Assembly (NCBI GenBank): GCA_963825505.1 | Contig: CAWGTL010000002.1 | Location: 62,001 to 126,000 of the forward strand | Reading direction: 5' to 3' | DNA length: 64,000 bases | Origin: JBBQSN01 sp963825505 | Lineage (GTDB): Bacteria > Actinomycetota > Actinomycetes > Actinomycetales > CAWJMD01 | In this document: one piece after another, positions 42,994 to 52,677 of the stretch | Numbering within the stretch: position 1 is the first letter of the stretch | Layout: each line of letters starts with the position of its first letter | Made by a program: the position numbers and the translations under genes | Notes under the pieces: model-generated | What the model was told of the DNA's origin: nothing | What the model saw: only the letters and a program-made list of their open reading frames with translations | Databases searched by the model: none

Positions 42994-45819
42994 CTACTGC
43001 TTGACGAAGTTGTTGCCCGGGCCGCCGTCGAGCACGTCCTGGCCACCCTCTCCGTAGATCCGGTCGTCACCGGCGTTGCCGAAGATGGTGTCGTTCGCGG
43101 CTCCGCCGCGCAGGAGGTCGTCGCCCCCGTCGCCGAGGATGAGGTCCTGACCGCCTTCGCCCTTGACCGTGTCGTTCCCGTCACCGCCCGACACCTGGTC
43201 GTTGCCGTTGCCGGCGCGGATCGTGTCGTCGCCCTCGCCGCCGCAGATCACGTCGTCGCCACCGAGGCCGATGATGGTGTCGTCGCCGCCGCCGCCGACG
43301 ATGACGTCACGCCGGGCGGAGCCGCGGAGCACCTCGTCGCCGTCGCCACCGACGATCGTCGGCTCCAGGCCGAAGCAGGTCGCGACCGGCGGCTCCGGCA
43401 CCGTGAGGTCGAGGCCCACCAGCACCGCGTCGTGGTCCGAGGACCGGTACGGGTCCGGCGCGTAGATCGCGTCGACGGCGGCCGGCTTGAACGACATGTC
43501 GTAGTCCAGGACGCTCGGCTCGTCGGCGTTGAGGTGCCACTCGGCGGCACCGGTCACCTGCTTCGACAGCGACTCGGACGCGAGCGCGTGGTCGAGGTAG
43601 CCCGCCTGGCCGTCGAACACGTAGCCGTAGGCGAACTCCCCTCCGGCCTTCTTGATCTCGTCGACGAAACCGCCCTCCGCCAGGGCGTCGATCGGGTCCT
43701 CGTGGTCGTAGGAGTTGAGGTCGCCGATGACCAGGAAGTCCTCGTCGCCGCTCCCGGTCGGGTCGGTGGCCAGGTGGTCGACGATCGCCTCGGCGGCCGC
43801 CGTCCGGGTCAGGTTGCAGTTGCCCTGCCCGTCGCCGGTGTCGGGGTCGCCGGTGCAGGCGGAGCCCTTGGACTTCAGGTGGTTGACCGAGACCGTGAAC
43901 CGCTCGCCGTCGGCGACCGCGTCGAAGGTCTGGCTGATCATCGGACGGTTGGCCGTGTCGACGAACCGCGGGTCGTCGGTGCTGTCGAGCACGTCGAACT
44001 CGCCGACCGGGGTGACGGCCGCCGGCTTGTACAGCAGGCCGAGGCGGATCGCGTCGGTGCCCACGACGCCGGTGTCGACGTAGTCGTAGGTGCCGGCCCC
44101 GAGCCGCTCGTTCAGCCCGGCGGCCAGGTCGGCCGCGGGCTCGATGCCCGGGGTGTTCTCCATCTCCATCAGGCCGACCACGTCGGCGTCCAGCTCGGCC
44201 AGGGCGGCGACGATCTTGGCCCGCTGCCGTCCGAGCTCCTCCGGCTGGTCGGCGTCGGCGCCCCGGCACTCCTGCTTGTTGCCCTCCGGACCGCAGTCGG
44301 TGGTGGACCCGCCCTGGTCGAGGGTGAGGAAGTAGTTCAGGACGTTGAAGCTCGCGACCTGGATCTCGCCGCCGACCGCGGGGGCGGCCGGACGCGGGTT
44401 CTCCACCGTGTAGTCGCCGTACGCGGTCGGGTGGACGCGGTACAGCCCGAAGCTGTGGTCGATCACGCCGGTGATGCCGGTGATCGTGTCACCGCCGCGG
44501 AAGCTGTTCTCCAGCGAGAACGCCTGGCCGTTGCCGGGGTGCACCAGGGCCGAGGGGTTCTGGGCGGTCGAGGAGTCGTCGATCGTGATCCGGCTGCGCG
44601 CGTACAGGCCGGCCAGGGCGATCGCCTCGGCACCGGGCTCGACCACCGCGGTCGGGGTGTACAGGCGGTCCCAGCCGTTCGGCGGTACCGCGGCCACGAT
44701 CTCGCCGAAGCGCTGGTAGTTGAAGTACTCGCTGATCACGAGGTCCTGCTCGAAGGTGACGAGCATCCCCTCGTAGCGCTCCATGTCGCCGGCAGCCGCC
44801 AGCGGGAACGTGACCGTCGTGACGGCCGGCTCCGTGACGGGCACCTCGCAGACCAGGACCACGGGATCGGTCAGCTGCGTGATCGAGCCGTTGCTGCCGA
44901 ACTCGGCGACGGTGCCGGCGACGCGCACCGTCTGCCCGACGGCGGGCGCGGTGCCGCCGCTGCCGAGGAAGACGAAGATGCCCTCGGACGACGCCGGGTC
45001 GGCGTCGTCGTCCGCGGCCTCCTCCTGGACGTAGAAGCCGCCCAGCCCGGGCTTGACCGCCGAGACGACGCCCTCGATGCGCTGGAGGCCGCCGAAGGCG
45101 GGGTCGAAGGTGGCGCCGGTGCCCTGGATGTCGGAGATCGCGGTGGCGGGGTCGCCGCACGCCCCGACCTCAGGGTCCGGGTCCGGGTCCGGCGTCGTCC
45201 CGGAGTTCACGGGGGTCGGCTCGCCGGCGGTGAAGTCGGCCGCGTTGTCGACGGTGTTCACGAAGCCCGTGCGTGAGACCGAGGTGGTGTTGCTGGTGGT
45301 GGGTGCCGGGCCGGACCCCAGGTAGGTGGTGGTGGAGGACCCCCACCCGACCAGGTCGACCACGGACGCCGCGGTGGCGCAGGCGGCGAGGGTGCAGGTG
45401 AGCGTGGTCCCGTCGCTGACCAGTGCCACCGTCCCGCCGGTGGCCGACATCGCGATCGTGCCGGTGGCGTCGGGCGTGGGCAGGTCCTGGGTGCCGCCGG
45501 TGCCGGTGGCCAGCTGGACCAGGTAGGAGCGGCCGGGTTGGATCGAGCCCGTCAGGGCCGCCTTCCCCGACCAGGTGGCTCCGGTCCCGGACTTGTACTG
45601 CAGCGACCAGGACGACAGGTCGACGGCCGTGGCGCCCTTGTTGTGCAGCTCGACGAAGTCGCTCTTCCAGGTCGCGCCGGTGTTGCCGCCGCCGCCGTAG
45701 ACCTCGTTGACCACGACCGGCGCCGTGGACGACGGTGCGGCCTGCGCCGGGACGGACGCCAGCAGCGGGGCGGTCAGGGCGAGAGCGGCGACGGCCGCAC
45801 CGGCGAGTGTTCTGCGCAC
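42994..45819 (-). CDS. Large secreted nuclease (ExeM/NucH-like) with lamin-tail domain and RTX repeats
   Basis: Exported 941-residue protein. Signal peptide (about 1-28, ending VPAQA), a lamin-tail domain (VVVNEVYGGGGNTGATWKSD, about 35-150), an OB-fold-like region (GTGATFDPAFGGLQRIEGVV), the endonuclease/exonuclease/phosphatase domain (VASFNVLNYF near 490, MEMEN, LVIGDLNSYDHEDP, SSDHDAVLVG near 790) and a C-terminal series of nine-residue GGxGxD-type RTX calcium-binding repeats (about 816-930). Family members degrade extracellular DNA for nutrition or biofilm turnover. RTX ends without a type I secretion gene are typical when a Sec signal is present. GTG at 45819 with GGAGG seven bases before. 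It is monocistronic. Confidence 0.92.
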   Translation of the reverse strand: MRRTLAGAAVAALALTAPLLASVPAQAAPSSTAPVVVNEVYGGGGNTGATWKSDFVELHNKGATAVDLSSWSLQYKSGTGATWSGKAALTGSIQPGRSYLVQLATGTGGTQDLPTPDATGTIAMSATGGTVALVSDGTTLTCTLAACATAASVVDLVGWGSSTTTYLGSGPAPTTSNTTSVSRTGFVNTVDNAADFTAGEPTPVNSGTTPDPDPDPEVGACGDPATAISDIQGTGATFDPAFGGLQRIEGVVSAVKPGLGGFYVQEEAADDDADPASSEGIFVFLGSGGTAPAVGQTVRVAGTVAEFGSNGSITQLTDPVVLVCEVPVTEPAVTTVTFPLAAAGDMERYEGMLVTFEQDLVISEYFNYQRFGEIVAAVPPNGWDRLYTPTAVVEPGAEAIALAGLYARSRITIDDSSTAQNPSALVHPGNGQAFSLENSFRGGDTITGITGVIDHSFGLYRVHPTAYGDYTVENPRPAAPAVGGEIQVASFNVLNYFLTLDQGGSTTDCGPEGNKQECRGADADQPEELGRQRAKIVAALAELDADVVGLMEMENTPGIEPAADLAAGLNERLGAGTYDYVDTGVVGTDAIRLGLLYKPAAVTPVGEFDVLDSTDDPRFVDTANRPMISQTFDAVADGERFTVSVNHLKSKGSACTGDPDTGDGQGNCNLTRTAAAEAIVDHLATDPTGSGDEDFLVIGDLNSYDHEDPIDALAEGGFVDEIKKAGGEFAYGYVFDGQAGYLDHALASESLSKQVTGAAEWHLNADEPSVLDYDMSFKPAAVDAIYAPDPYRSSDHDAVLVGLDLTVPEPPVATCFGLEPTIVGGDGDEVLRGSARRDVIVGGGGDDTIIGLGGDDVICGGEGDDTIRAGNGNDQVSGGDGNDTVKGEGGQDLILGDGGDDLLRGGAANDTIFGNAGDDRIYGEGGQDVLDGGPGNNFVKQ

Positions 45820-45944
45820 GGATGTTCCTCCGGGGACGGGGGCGCCCGGATCGTCCCCGATCGGGGGGTGGCGCCGCGCCGAACCTATGCCGTCCGCGTG
45901 AACGGTGACCATCCCCCAGGTGGCGCAACGCCGACCGGCGGGCG

Positions 45945-46763
45945 TCACGCCCGGAGGAGGTCCTCCAGCACCTCGGCCAAGCCGTCCTGCTCGACGTCGG
46001 GAGCCACCTCGTCGGCGGCGTCGAGGACCACCTGCGGGGAGTTGCCCATCGCCACGCCGCGCGCGGCCCAGGCCAGCATCTCCAGGTCGTTGCGGCCGTC
46101 CCCGACCGCGAGGGTGCGCGAGGGGTCGACGCCCAGCTCGGCCCGCACCTGCTCGAGCGCGCTCGCCTTGGAGACGCCCTCCGGCGCGAGGTCGAGCCAG
46201 GCGGTGTAGCCGACCGCGTAGGTGACGCCGTGCAGGCCGATCCGCTCGACCAGGTCCATGAAGTGCTCGGGGGTGTGCTCCGGGCTGCGCACCACCACGC
46301 GGGTGGTCTCGCCGTCGAGCAGCTCCTCGAACGGGACGGTGAACAGCTCGCCGGACAGCTCGCCCTCCGGCCACGGCCCGCTCACCCGGGTGCCGACGCC
46401 GGTGACCTCCACCGCGAACAGCGCCTCGGGCAGCTCGCGCCGCAGCAGCTCGACGGCCGGGCGGGCGTCGAAGGTGACGGTGCGGTGCAGCGTCCAGCCG
46501 GGCTCCTGCGCCGGGTCGAGCAGCACCGTGACGGCGCCGTTGCTCAGCACGGCCGCCCCGTGGGTCAGGCCCAGGTCGGCCAGGACGCGGGTGGTGCCCA
46601 TGATCGAGCGCCCGGTGGAGACGACCACGTGGTGGCCGGCGTCGCGGACGGCGGCGACGGCGTCGCGGACGCGGGGCGAGAGCCGCTGGTCGTAGTCGAC
46701 CAGGGTGCCGTCGACGTCGAGCGCGACGAGCCAGCGCCCGTCGACCGAGGGGCCGTCAGCCAC
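45945..46763 (-). CDS. HAD superfamily (Cof-type) phosphatase
   Basis: Predicted phosphatase of 272 residues. Motif I LVALDVDGTLVDYD, motif II VVVSTGRSIMGT, and motif IV TLAVGDGRNDLEMLAWA surround a C2 cap. GTG at 46763 overlaps the serS stop by eight bases, the same serS-HAD pairing seen in many actinobacteria, where the phosphatase is of unknown substrate. Located between serS and the nuclease gene, which has its own start 126 bases downstream. Confidence 0.9.
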   Translation of the reverse strand: MADGPSVDGRWLVALDVDGTLVDYDQRLSPRVRDAVAAVRDAGHHVVVSTGRSIMGTTRVLADLGLTHGAAVLSNGAVTVLLDPAQEPGWTLHRTVTFDARPAVELLRRELPEALFAVEVTGVGTRVSGPWPEGELSGELFTVPFEELLDGETTRVVVRSPEHTPEHFMDLVERIGLHGVTYAVGYTAWLDLAPEGVSKASALEQVRAELGVDPSRTLAVGDGRNDLEMLAWAARGVAMGNSPQVVLDAADEVAPDVEQDGLAEVLEDLLRA

Positions 46764-48034
46764 GCGCGACCGGCTCGAGCAGCTCGAGGCCGCCGAGGTA
46801 CGGGCGCAGCGCCTCGGGCACGTGCACGCTGCCGTCGGCCTGCTGGTGGTTCTCGAGCAGCGCGACGATCCAGCGGGTGGTGCCGAGGGTGCCGTTCAGC
46901 GTGGCCACCGGGCGGGTGCCGCCCTCGGCGCGCTCGCGGACGGCGAGCCGGCGGGCCTGGAAGGTGGTGCAGTTCGACGTCGAGGTGAGCTCGAGCCAGC
47001 GCTCCTGCGTCGGGCAGCCACGCCTCGCAGTCGAACTTGCGGGCGGCGCTGGAGCCGAGATCGCCTGCGGCCGTGTCGATCACGCGGTAGGGCAGCTCGA
47101 CGGCGGCGAGCATCTGCTCCTCCCAGCCGAGCAGGCGCTGGTGCTCGGCCTCGGCGTCCTCGGCACGGCAGTAGACGAACATCTCGACCTTGTGGAACTG
47201 GTGCACGCGGATGATCCCGCGGGTGTCGCGGCCGTGCGAGCCCGCCTCGCGGCGGTAGCAGGCCGACCAGCCGGCGTACCGCAGCGGCCCGGCCTCGAGG
47301 TCGAGGATCTCGTCGGAGTGCAGGCCCGCGAGCGCCACCTCCGAGGTGCCCACCAGGTACAGGTCGTCGGCCTCGAGCTTGTAGACCTCCGAGGCGTGGG
47401 CGCCGAGGAACCCGGTGCCGGCCATCACCTCGGGGCGCACCAGCGTGGGGGTGATGACCGGGGTGAACCCGTTGGCCGTCGCGGTGTCCATCGCGAGGTT
47501 GAGCAGCGCGAGCTCCAGCCGGGCGCCGGCGCCGGTGAGGAAGTAGAACCGCGCACCGGAGACCTTGGCGCCGCGGGCCATGTCGATGGCGCCGAGCCGC
47601 TCGCCGATCTCGAGGTGGTCGGCGGGGGCGAAGCCCTCGGCGGCGAAGTCGCGCCGGGTGCCCACCTGCTGGAGCTCGACGTAGTCGTCCTCGCCGCCGA
47701 CGGGGACGCCCTCGACCACGACGTTCGGGATCTTCCACAGCAGCTCGTCGAGCTCGGCCTGGGCGGCGTCGGCGTCGGACTGCAGCCCGCGGACCTGCTC
47801 GGACAGCTGCTTGGCCTGCGCCACCAGCGCGGCCTTCTCCTCGCCCTTCGCGGCCGCCACCTGCTTGCCGAACGCCTTCTGGTCGGCGCGGCGCTGCTCG
47901 AACTCGAGCAGGGCCGAGCGGCGGCGGGCGTCGGCGTCGAGCACGGCGTCGACGAGGCCGTCGTCCTCGCCGCGGGAGCGCTGGCTGGCCCGGACGGCGT
48001 CGGGGGCGTCGCGCAGCAGCCTGAGGTCGATCAC
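46756..48034 (-). CDS. serS: Seryl-tRNA synthetase (one frameshift)
   Basis: Class II synthetase charging serine to tRNA-Ser; 425 residues after repair. The N-terminal coiled-coil arm (about 30-110) precedes the catalytic core: ARFYFLTGAGARLELALLN, LVGTSEVALAGLH, CYRREAGSHGRDTRGIIRVHQF (motif 2, shortened), FHKVEMFVYC and, after the break, TRWIVALLENHQQADGSV (motif 3). The frame breaks at 47011, where one extra base separates EAWLP from TQERWLELTSTSNCTTF; the full span (1279 = 3n+1) fits exactly one insertion. As the gene is essential, this is almost certainly a sequence error. GTG 48034 gives the usual start VIDLRLLRDAPDAVRAS. Confidence 0.95.
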
Positions 48035-48108
48035 GCGGTCGAGGCTAGTCGAGGCCGGTCGGGGCGAGTGGCCGGGCCGACCGGGGCCGAAGCCACTACC
48101 GTCGGCGC

Positions 48109-49261
48109 ATGCTCGCGAGCGGTGACCTGGTGCTGCTCGTGCTCGGGGGGGCTGCGGTGCTGCTGGCCGTGGTGCTGACGACAGCCGTGCTGCTCGGCCG
48201 CCGTCGCACCGCCCGCTCCCCGTCCGCACCCCCCGAGCCCCTGACCCACGAGGAGGAGCACATGCCGCTCGCCGCCGTCGTCGTCAACCCCACCAAGGTC
48301 GACGACCCCGACGCCGTCCGCGCCCAGATCACCCGGATCTGCGCTCGAGCACGGGTGGTCCGAGCCGTTGTGGCTGGAGACCACCGAGGACGACCCCGGC
48401 TCCGGCCAGACCCGCGAGGCGCTGGAGCGCGGCGTCGACGTGGTGCTGGCGCACGGCGGTGACGGCACCGTGCGGGCGGTCGCCGAGGTTCTGGCCGGGA
48501 CGCGGACGCCGCTCGGCCTGCTGCCCGCGGGAACCGGCAACCTGCTGGCGCGGAACATGGACGCGACCCTCGACGACATCGAGGGGTCGGTCCGGATCGC
48601 CCTCAGCGGTGACGACCGCGCCGTCGACGTCGGCTGGATGACGGTCGACGACGGCGACGAGCGCGCCTTCCTGGTGATGGCCGGCTTCGGCTTCGACGCC
48701 GAGATCATGGCCAACGCCCCGGAGGGCCTCAAGGCCAAGGTCGGGCCGGTGGCGTACGTGGTCTCGGGGCTGGCCAAGTTCAACGGCGACCGGGTGCGGG
48801 TGCGGATGAAGATCGACGACGACGAGGTGATCTCGCGCCGCGTCCGCACGGTGGTCATCGGCAACTGCGGCAAGCTCCTCGGGGGCGTGGTGCTGATGCC
48901 GGACGCCGAGCTCGACGACGGCATCCTCGACGTCGTCTCGATCGCCCCCCAGGGCGTGGTCGGCTGGGCCGCCGTCGCCGGCCAGGTGCTGACCCGCCAG
49001 CGCCGCGGCCACCAGCGCGTCGAGCACTGGCGGTTGCGCCGGCTCCGCGTGGCGATGGAGACCCCGCTGGAGGCCCAGCTCGACGGCGACCCGATCGGGG
49101 AGGCGTCGCGGCTCGACGTGAGGGTCGACCCGGGAGCGCTGCTGGTCCGGGTGCCCCCCGTGGGCGACTCCACGGCCACGCGCAAGCGCGACGCCGCCCG
49201 CGGCGCGGCGCAGGACCCCGCGCCCGCTCCGGCGCGGTCCGAGCGGACCGCCGGCGGATGA
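48109..49261 (+). CDS. Diacylglycerol/lipid kinase family protein with N-terminal membrane helix (one frameshift)
   Basis: Lipid kinase of 383 residues after repair. One membrane helix (about 8-30) leads into the DAGK catalytic domain: LAAVVVNPTK (about 57), HGGDGTVRAVAEVL (about 115), LPAGTGNLLARN (about 139). The frame breaks at 48345: removing one T gives ICAEHGWSEPLWLETTEDDPG, and the span (1153 = 3n+1) agrees. It phosphorylates diacylglycerol or a related lipid at the membrane. The stop overlaps the ATG of the first PAP2 gene (ATGA), and a second PAP2 gene follows, so kinase and phosphatases are co-expressed. Confidence 0.9.
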
Positions 49262-49845
49262 GGGCGGTCCTCGCCCCGTCCGGGACGGGGTTCGGGCCCG
49301 ACGACGCCACCCACGGCGCCTTCGAGCGGCTCGTCCGCGCCCACCCGTGGCTGCTCGACGCGGGCGAGGTCGTCGCGATCGCGATGCACCCCTGGACGAT
49401 GCGGGCGCTCGTCGGTGTGGGCTGCCTGCTGGCGTGGCGCGAGGGCCGGCGCCGCACCGCGCTCGTCGTCGCGGCCACGATGCTCGTCGGGTCGGCGTCC
49501 GGGGTGGGTCTGAAGCTGCTGGTGCGCCGCGACCGGCCCCCGTTCGCCGACGACGTCGCTGCCGAGCTCGACTGGTCGATGCCGAGCGGGCACGCCCTCA
49601 ACGGCACCCTCGCCCTCGGGCTGCTGCTCGTCCTCGCGTGGCCGTGGCTGCGCACCCCGGGACGACGCCGCGCGGCGACCGCCGCGGCCGCCGCGCTCGC
49701 GGCCGTCGTCTGCACCGACCGGCTCGTGCTCGGCGTGCACTACCTCAGCGACGTCGTGGTCGGCGCCACGATCGGTGTGCTCGGGTCGGCGACCGCCGCC
49801 CGTCTCTCGGGGTCCGCAGAAGGAGGTCCAGGTGGTCCACGGTGA
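49258..49845 (+). CDS. PAP2 family phosphatase (membrane lipid phosphatase), first copy
   Basis: Membrane phosphatase of 195 residues, four to five helices. The three PAP2 motifs are present: KLLVRRDRPP (about residue 86), MPSGHALNGT (about 107) and TDRLVLGVHYLSDVVVG (about 160), the last with Asp where the motif usually has Ser. It removes phosphate from phosphatidic acid, undecaprenyl pyrophosphate or similar lipids. Tightly coupled to the lipid kinase upstream (ATGA) and to the second copy (GTGA). Confidence 0.88.
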   Translation: MRAVLAPSGTGFGPDDATHGAFERLVRAHPWLLDAGEVVAIAMHPWTMRALVGVGCLLAWREGRRRTALVVAATMLVGSASGVGLKLLVRRDRPPFADDVAAELDWSMPSGHALNGTLALGLLLVLAWPWLRTPGRRRAATAAAAALAAVVCTDRLVLGVHYLSDVVVGATIGVLGSATAARLSGSAEGGPGGPR

Positions 49846-50537
49846 GTGAGGTGCTGGAGCGGCGGCAGTCGCTGCCCGAGCGGCGCAGCAGGCGGTGGGC
49901 GGTCGTGACCGCCGTCCTGGTGCTCGGCTGGCTCGGTGCGCTGGTCGGGGCGGGGACGCTGCTCGGCGGTCCGCTCGCCACGGTGATCGACAGGGACAAC
50001 GCGTGGGCCGTCGAGTTCGAGGAGGAGCGGACGCCGACCTTCGACGAGCTGACGCACTGGTGGTCCAGCGTCGGCGACACCGCGGTCATCATCGGGACGG
50101 CGTTCGTCGTCGGCGTGGTGATGCGGCTGGTGTGGAAGCGCTGGGTCGAGCCGCTGCTGGTGTGGGCCGCCGTCGCGCTGCAGTCGGCGGTGTTCCTCAC
50201 CACGACCCTGCTGGTCTCGCGCGAGCGGCCCGACGTCGAGAAGCTCGATCCCGCCCCACCGACGTCGAGCTTCCCGTCCGGTCACACCGGCGCCTCGACC
50301 GCGCTGTACCTGTCGATCGGCCTGGTCCTGGCGAGCCGGGTGCGCAGCCGGGTCGGGAAGGTCGCGGTCGTGGTGCTCCTGCTCGTCGTCCCGCTCGGCG
50401 TCGCGGTCGCGCGCCTCTACCGCGGCATGCACTTCCCCACCGACGTCGCGTTCGGCGCCCTGAACGGGATCGTCGCGGTGCTGGTGGTGCGGCAGGCGGT
50501 CCTCGGCTGGCGCGAGGACGACGCCCGCGCGACCTGA
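49842..50537 (+). CDS. PAP2 family phosphatase, second copy
   Basis: Membrane phosphatase of 231 residues, longer N-terminus than the first copy. Motifs: TLLVSRERPDV (about residue 120), SFPSGHTGAST (about 143) and VARLYRGMHFPTDVAFG (about 190), with the catalytic His residues. GTG 49842 overlaps the previous stop and has AAGGAGG about 14 bases upstream. It is not a close repeat of the first copy. Substrate unknown; the operon suggests phosphatidate/diacylglycerol cycling. Confidence 0.88.
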   Translation: MSEVLERRQSLPERRSRRWAVVTAVLVLGWLGALVGAGTLLGGPLATVIDRDNAWAVEFEEERTPTFDELTHWWSSVGDTAVIIGTAFVVGVVMRLVWKRWVEPLLVWAAVALQSAVFLTTTLLVSRERPDVEKLDPAPPTSSFPSGHTGASTALYLSIGLVLASRVRSRVGKVAVVVLLLVVPLGVAVARLYRGMHFPTDVAFGALNGIVAVLVVRQAVLGWREDDARAT

Positions 50538-50555
50538 CGGGCGAGGGCCGGCGCG

Positions 50556-51506
50556 TCAGGCTCGGCCGTCGAGGAGGCGCTGCAGCCACGCGCGGGAGTC
50601 GGCGAACGCCCGGTCGGTGGTGGACGCCAGCGTCGGCGACTGCTCGCCGGACGCGCGCGGGTAGGAGCCGAGGAAGCGCACCTCGGTGCAGACCCGGTGC
50701 AGACCCATCAGCGCCTCGGCGACCCGCGCCTCGGCGACGTGGCCCTCGGCGTCGATCGCGAAGCTGTACCGGCCGAGCGACTCGCCGGTGGGGCGCGACT
50801 GGATCCAGGTCAGGTTGATGCCGCGGGCGGCGAACTGCTCGAGCAGCTCCAGCAGACCGCCGGGGTGGTCGTCGGACTGGAACACCACGACCGAGGTCTT
50901 GTCGGCGCCGGTGGGCGGCGGCGGAGCGGTCGGCCGCGACACCAGCACGAACCGCGTGACGGCGGACGGGTTGTCGCCGACGCCCTCGACCAGCACGTCG
51001 AGCCCGTAGCGGTCAGCCGCCACCCGCGCGCAGAGGGTGGCGTCGTAGCCGGGGTCGGGCTGACCGGCGGGGTCCAGGCCCGCGGCGGCGGCGGCGGTGG
51101 ACAGGCCCGGGACGTAGACGGCGTCCGGCAGGTGCGCGCCGAGCCAGTGGCGGCACTGGGCCTGGGCGTGCGGGTGGGTCGAGAGGCGGCGGACGTCCTC
51201 GAGCCGGGTGCCGGGGCGGGCGGCCAGCACGAACCGCACCGGGACGAGCGCCTCGCGCACCACGACGACGTCCTCGCCGACGCTGAGCGCGTCGAGGGTG
51301 GCGCCGACCCCGCCCTCCACCGAGTTCTCGATCGGCACCATCGCGGCGGTGATCTCGCCCTCGCGGACGGCGGCCAGGGCGGCGTCCACGCTCGGGTACG
51401 GCAGCCGCTCGCCGGTCTGCGCCGCCCGGACCTGGAGCAGCGCCGCCTCGGTGAACGTCCCCTCGGGGCCCAGGTAGCCGTAGCGGGCCGGGGGCACTCC
51501 GGGCAT
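50556..51506 (-). CDS. pheA: Prephenate dehydratase
   Basis: Converts prephenate to phenylpyruvate in phenylalanine synthesis; 316 residues. The PDT domain (about 1-190) has YGYLGPEGTFTEAAL, PIENSVEGGVGATLDAL and NPSAVTRFVLVSRP, with the catalytic Thr of the TRF motif. The ACT domain (about 205-290) has HPGGLLELLEQFAARGINLTWIQ in shortened form here and SRPTGESLGRYSFAID, for feedback by phenylalanine. No chorismate mutase is fused. Converges with PAP2 copy 2. No leader peptide seen. Confidence 0.96.
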   Translation of the reverse strand: MPGVPPARYGYLGPEGTFTEAALLQVRAAQTGERLPYPSVDAALAAVREGEITAAMVPIENSVEGGVGATLDALSVGEDVVVVREALVPVRFVLAARPGTRLEDVRRLSTHPHAQAQCRHWLGAHLPDAVYVPGLSTAAAAAGLDPAGQPDPGYDATLCARVAADRYGLDVLVEGVGDNPSAVTRFVLVSRPTAPPPPTGADKTSVVVFQSDDHPGGLLELLEQFAARGINLTWIQSRPTGESLGRYSFAIDAEGHVAEARVAEALMGLHRVCTEVRFLGSYPRASGEQSPTLASTTDRAFADSRAWLQRLLDGRA

Positions 51507-51597
51507 GGTCGGTCCTTCTCTCGCGGGGGCGGCTGCGGGCAGTGCGCAACCTACGCCGGGCGTCCAGGTGGCGGACGCCGTGCCCGCGGGGTGGACG

Positions 51598-52605
51598 TCA
51601 GCGGCGGTTCTCGCCGAGCCGGACGGCCACGACGCCCGCGACGATCAGCACGCCGCCGGCGAGCTGCACCAGTCCGGGGAGCTCGTCGAGCAGCCACCAG
51701 GCGAACAGCACGGCGAACACGACCTCGGTGAGCGCCACGAACGACGCCACCGTCGAGCGCAGCCGGCGCACGGCTGCCACCCCGAGCACGTACGCGACGG
51801 CGCCGGCCACGACGGCCAGCTCCAGGGCCGGCACCCACCAGGGGACCGTGGCTCCGGCGAGCGCGACGTCGGCCGCCGAGTAGTCGACCGGCAGCACCTG
51901 CGCCGCCGCCGCGAGCACCAGGACGACGAAGCCGACCACCAGGCCCCCGCCGGCGAGGGCCAGCGGCGGCAGCGGCTCGACACCCTCGTCGTGATCGGCC
52001 AGCAGGAAGTAGAACGCGAGCCCGAGGGCGGCCAGCAGCGCGAACAGCACGCCGAGCGGGTCGATCCGCACGTCGCCGGTGAGGTCGAGCACCAGGGCCA
52101 GACCGACCAGCGACAAGGCGACGCCGAGGACGGTGAGCCGGGTCGGCCGCCGGCCGTGCCGCCCCCACAGCCATCCCACGATCAGCACGGGGGCGAGGTA
52201 CTCGATCAGCAGGGCGACGCCGACCGACAGGTGCTGGATCGCGCTGAAGTAGAACAGCTGCGCGCCGGCGACCGCGAACGTCCCGTACCCCACCAGCCGC
52301 ACGGCGTGCGCGCGCAGCAGGTGCCACCGCCCGCGCAGCGACAGCAGCGCGGGGACGAGCAGCAGCAGCGCCGCCACGCCGATCCGGAAGGTCACCAGGG
52401 CGCCGGGGGTCCACCCGGCGTCGAGCAGCGAGCGGGCGACGCCGCCGGAGGTGCCGAACGCCGCTGCCGAGACCACGGCCATGAGCAGCCCGGCACCCGC
52501 CGAGCCGGTCGGCCGGGCCGCCGGCTCGGAGCCGCCGCCCGCCGAGGGCGTTCCCGGGGTCCGCGCAGCGGCGGTTCCGAGCGCCGTGCTCGCGACCTCC
52601 GCCAC
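51598..52605 (-). CDS. EamA/DMT superfamily transporter (ten-helix exporter)
   Basis: Predicted inner-membrane protein of 335 residues with two EamA repeats of five helices each. After a 40-residue polar N-tail the first repeat begins at GLLMAVVSAAAFGTSGGVARSLL; the second begins near LGVLFALLAALGLAFYFLLAD. Probably exports amino acids or metabolites. I choose GTG 52605, which has AGGGGG six bases upstream, over the GTG at 52632, which has no ribosome site and lies in a palindrome. Divergent from the CGNR regulator. Confidence 0.88.
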   Translation of the reverse strand: MAEVASTALGTAAARTPGTPSAGGGSEPAARPTGSAGAGLLMAVVSAAAFGTSGGVARSLLDAGWTPGALVTFRIGVAALLLLVPALLSLRGRWHLLRAHAVRLVGYGTFAVAGAQLFYFSAIQHLSVGVALLIEYLAPVLIVGWLWGRHGRRPTRLTVLGVALSLVGLALVLDLTGDVRIDPLGVLFALLAALGLAFYFLLADHDEGVEPLPPLALAGGGLVVGFVVLVLAAAAQVLPVDYSAADVALAGATVPWWVPALELAVVAGAVAYVLGVAAVRRLRSTVASFVALTEVVFAVLFAWWLLDELPGLVQLAGGVLIVAGVVAVRLGENRR

Positions 52606-52617
52606 AGCCGTCCCCCT

Positions 52618-52648
52618 GTCATCAGTGTTCACGCGTTATGGTGATGAC
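52618..52648. promoter_or_regulatory. Candidate operator between EamA exporter and CGNR regulator
   Basis: 7-base arms GTCATCA (52618-52624) and TGATGAC (52642-52648) surround 17 bases in the 72-base divergent gap. The spacing, two helical turns centre to centre, suits a dimeric regulator; the CGNR protein is the obvious candidate. Confidence 0.45.
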
Positions 52649-52677
52649 CGTACGGGCGTCAGATGTCAGGAGTCAAG

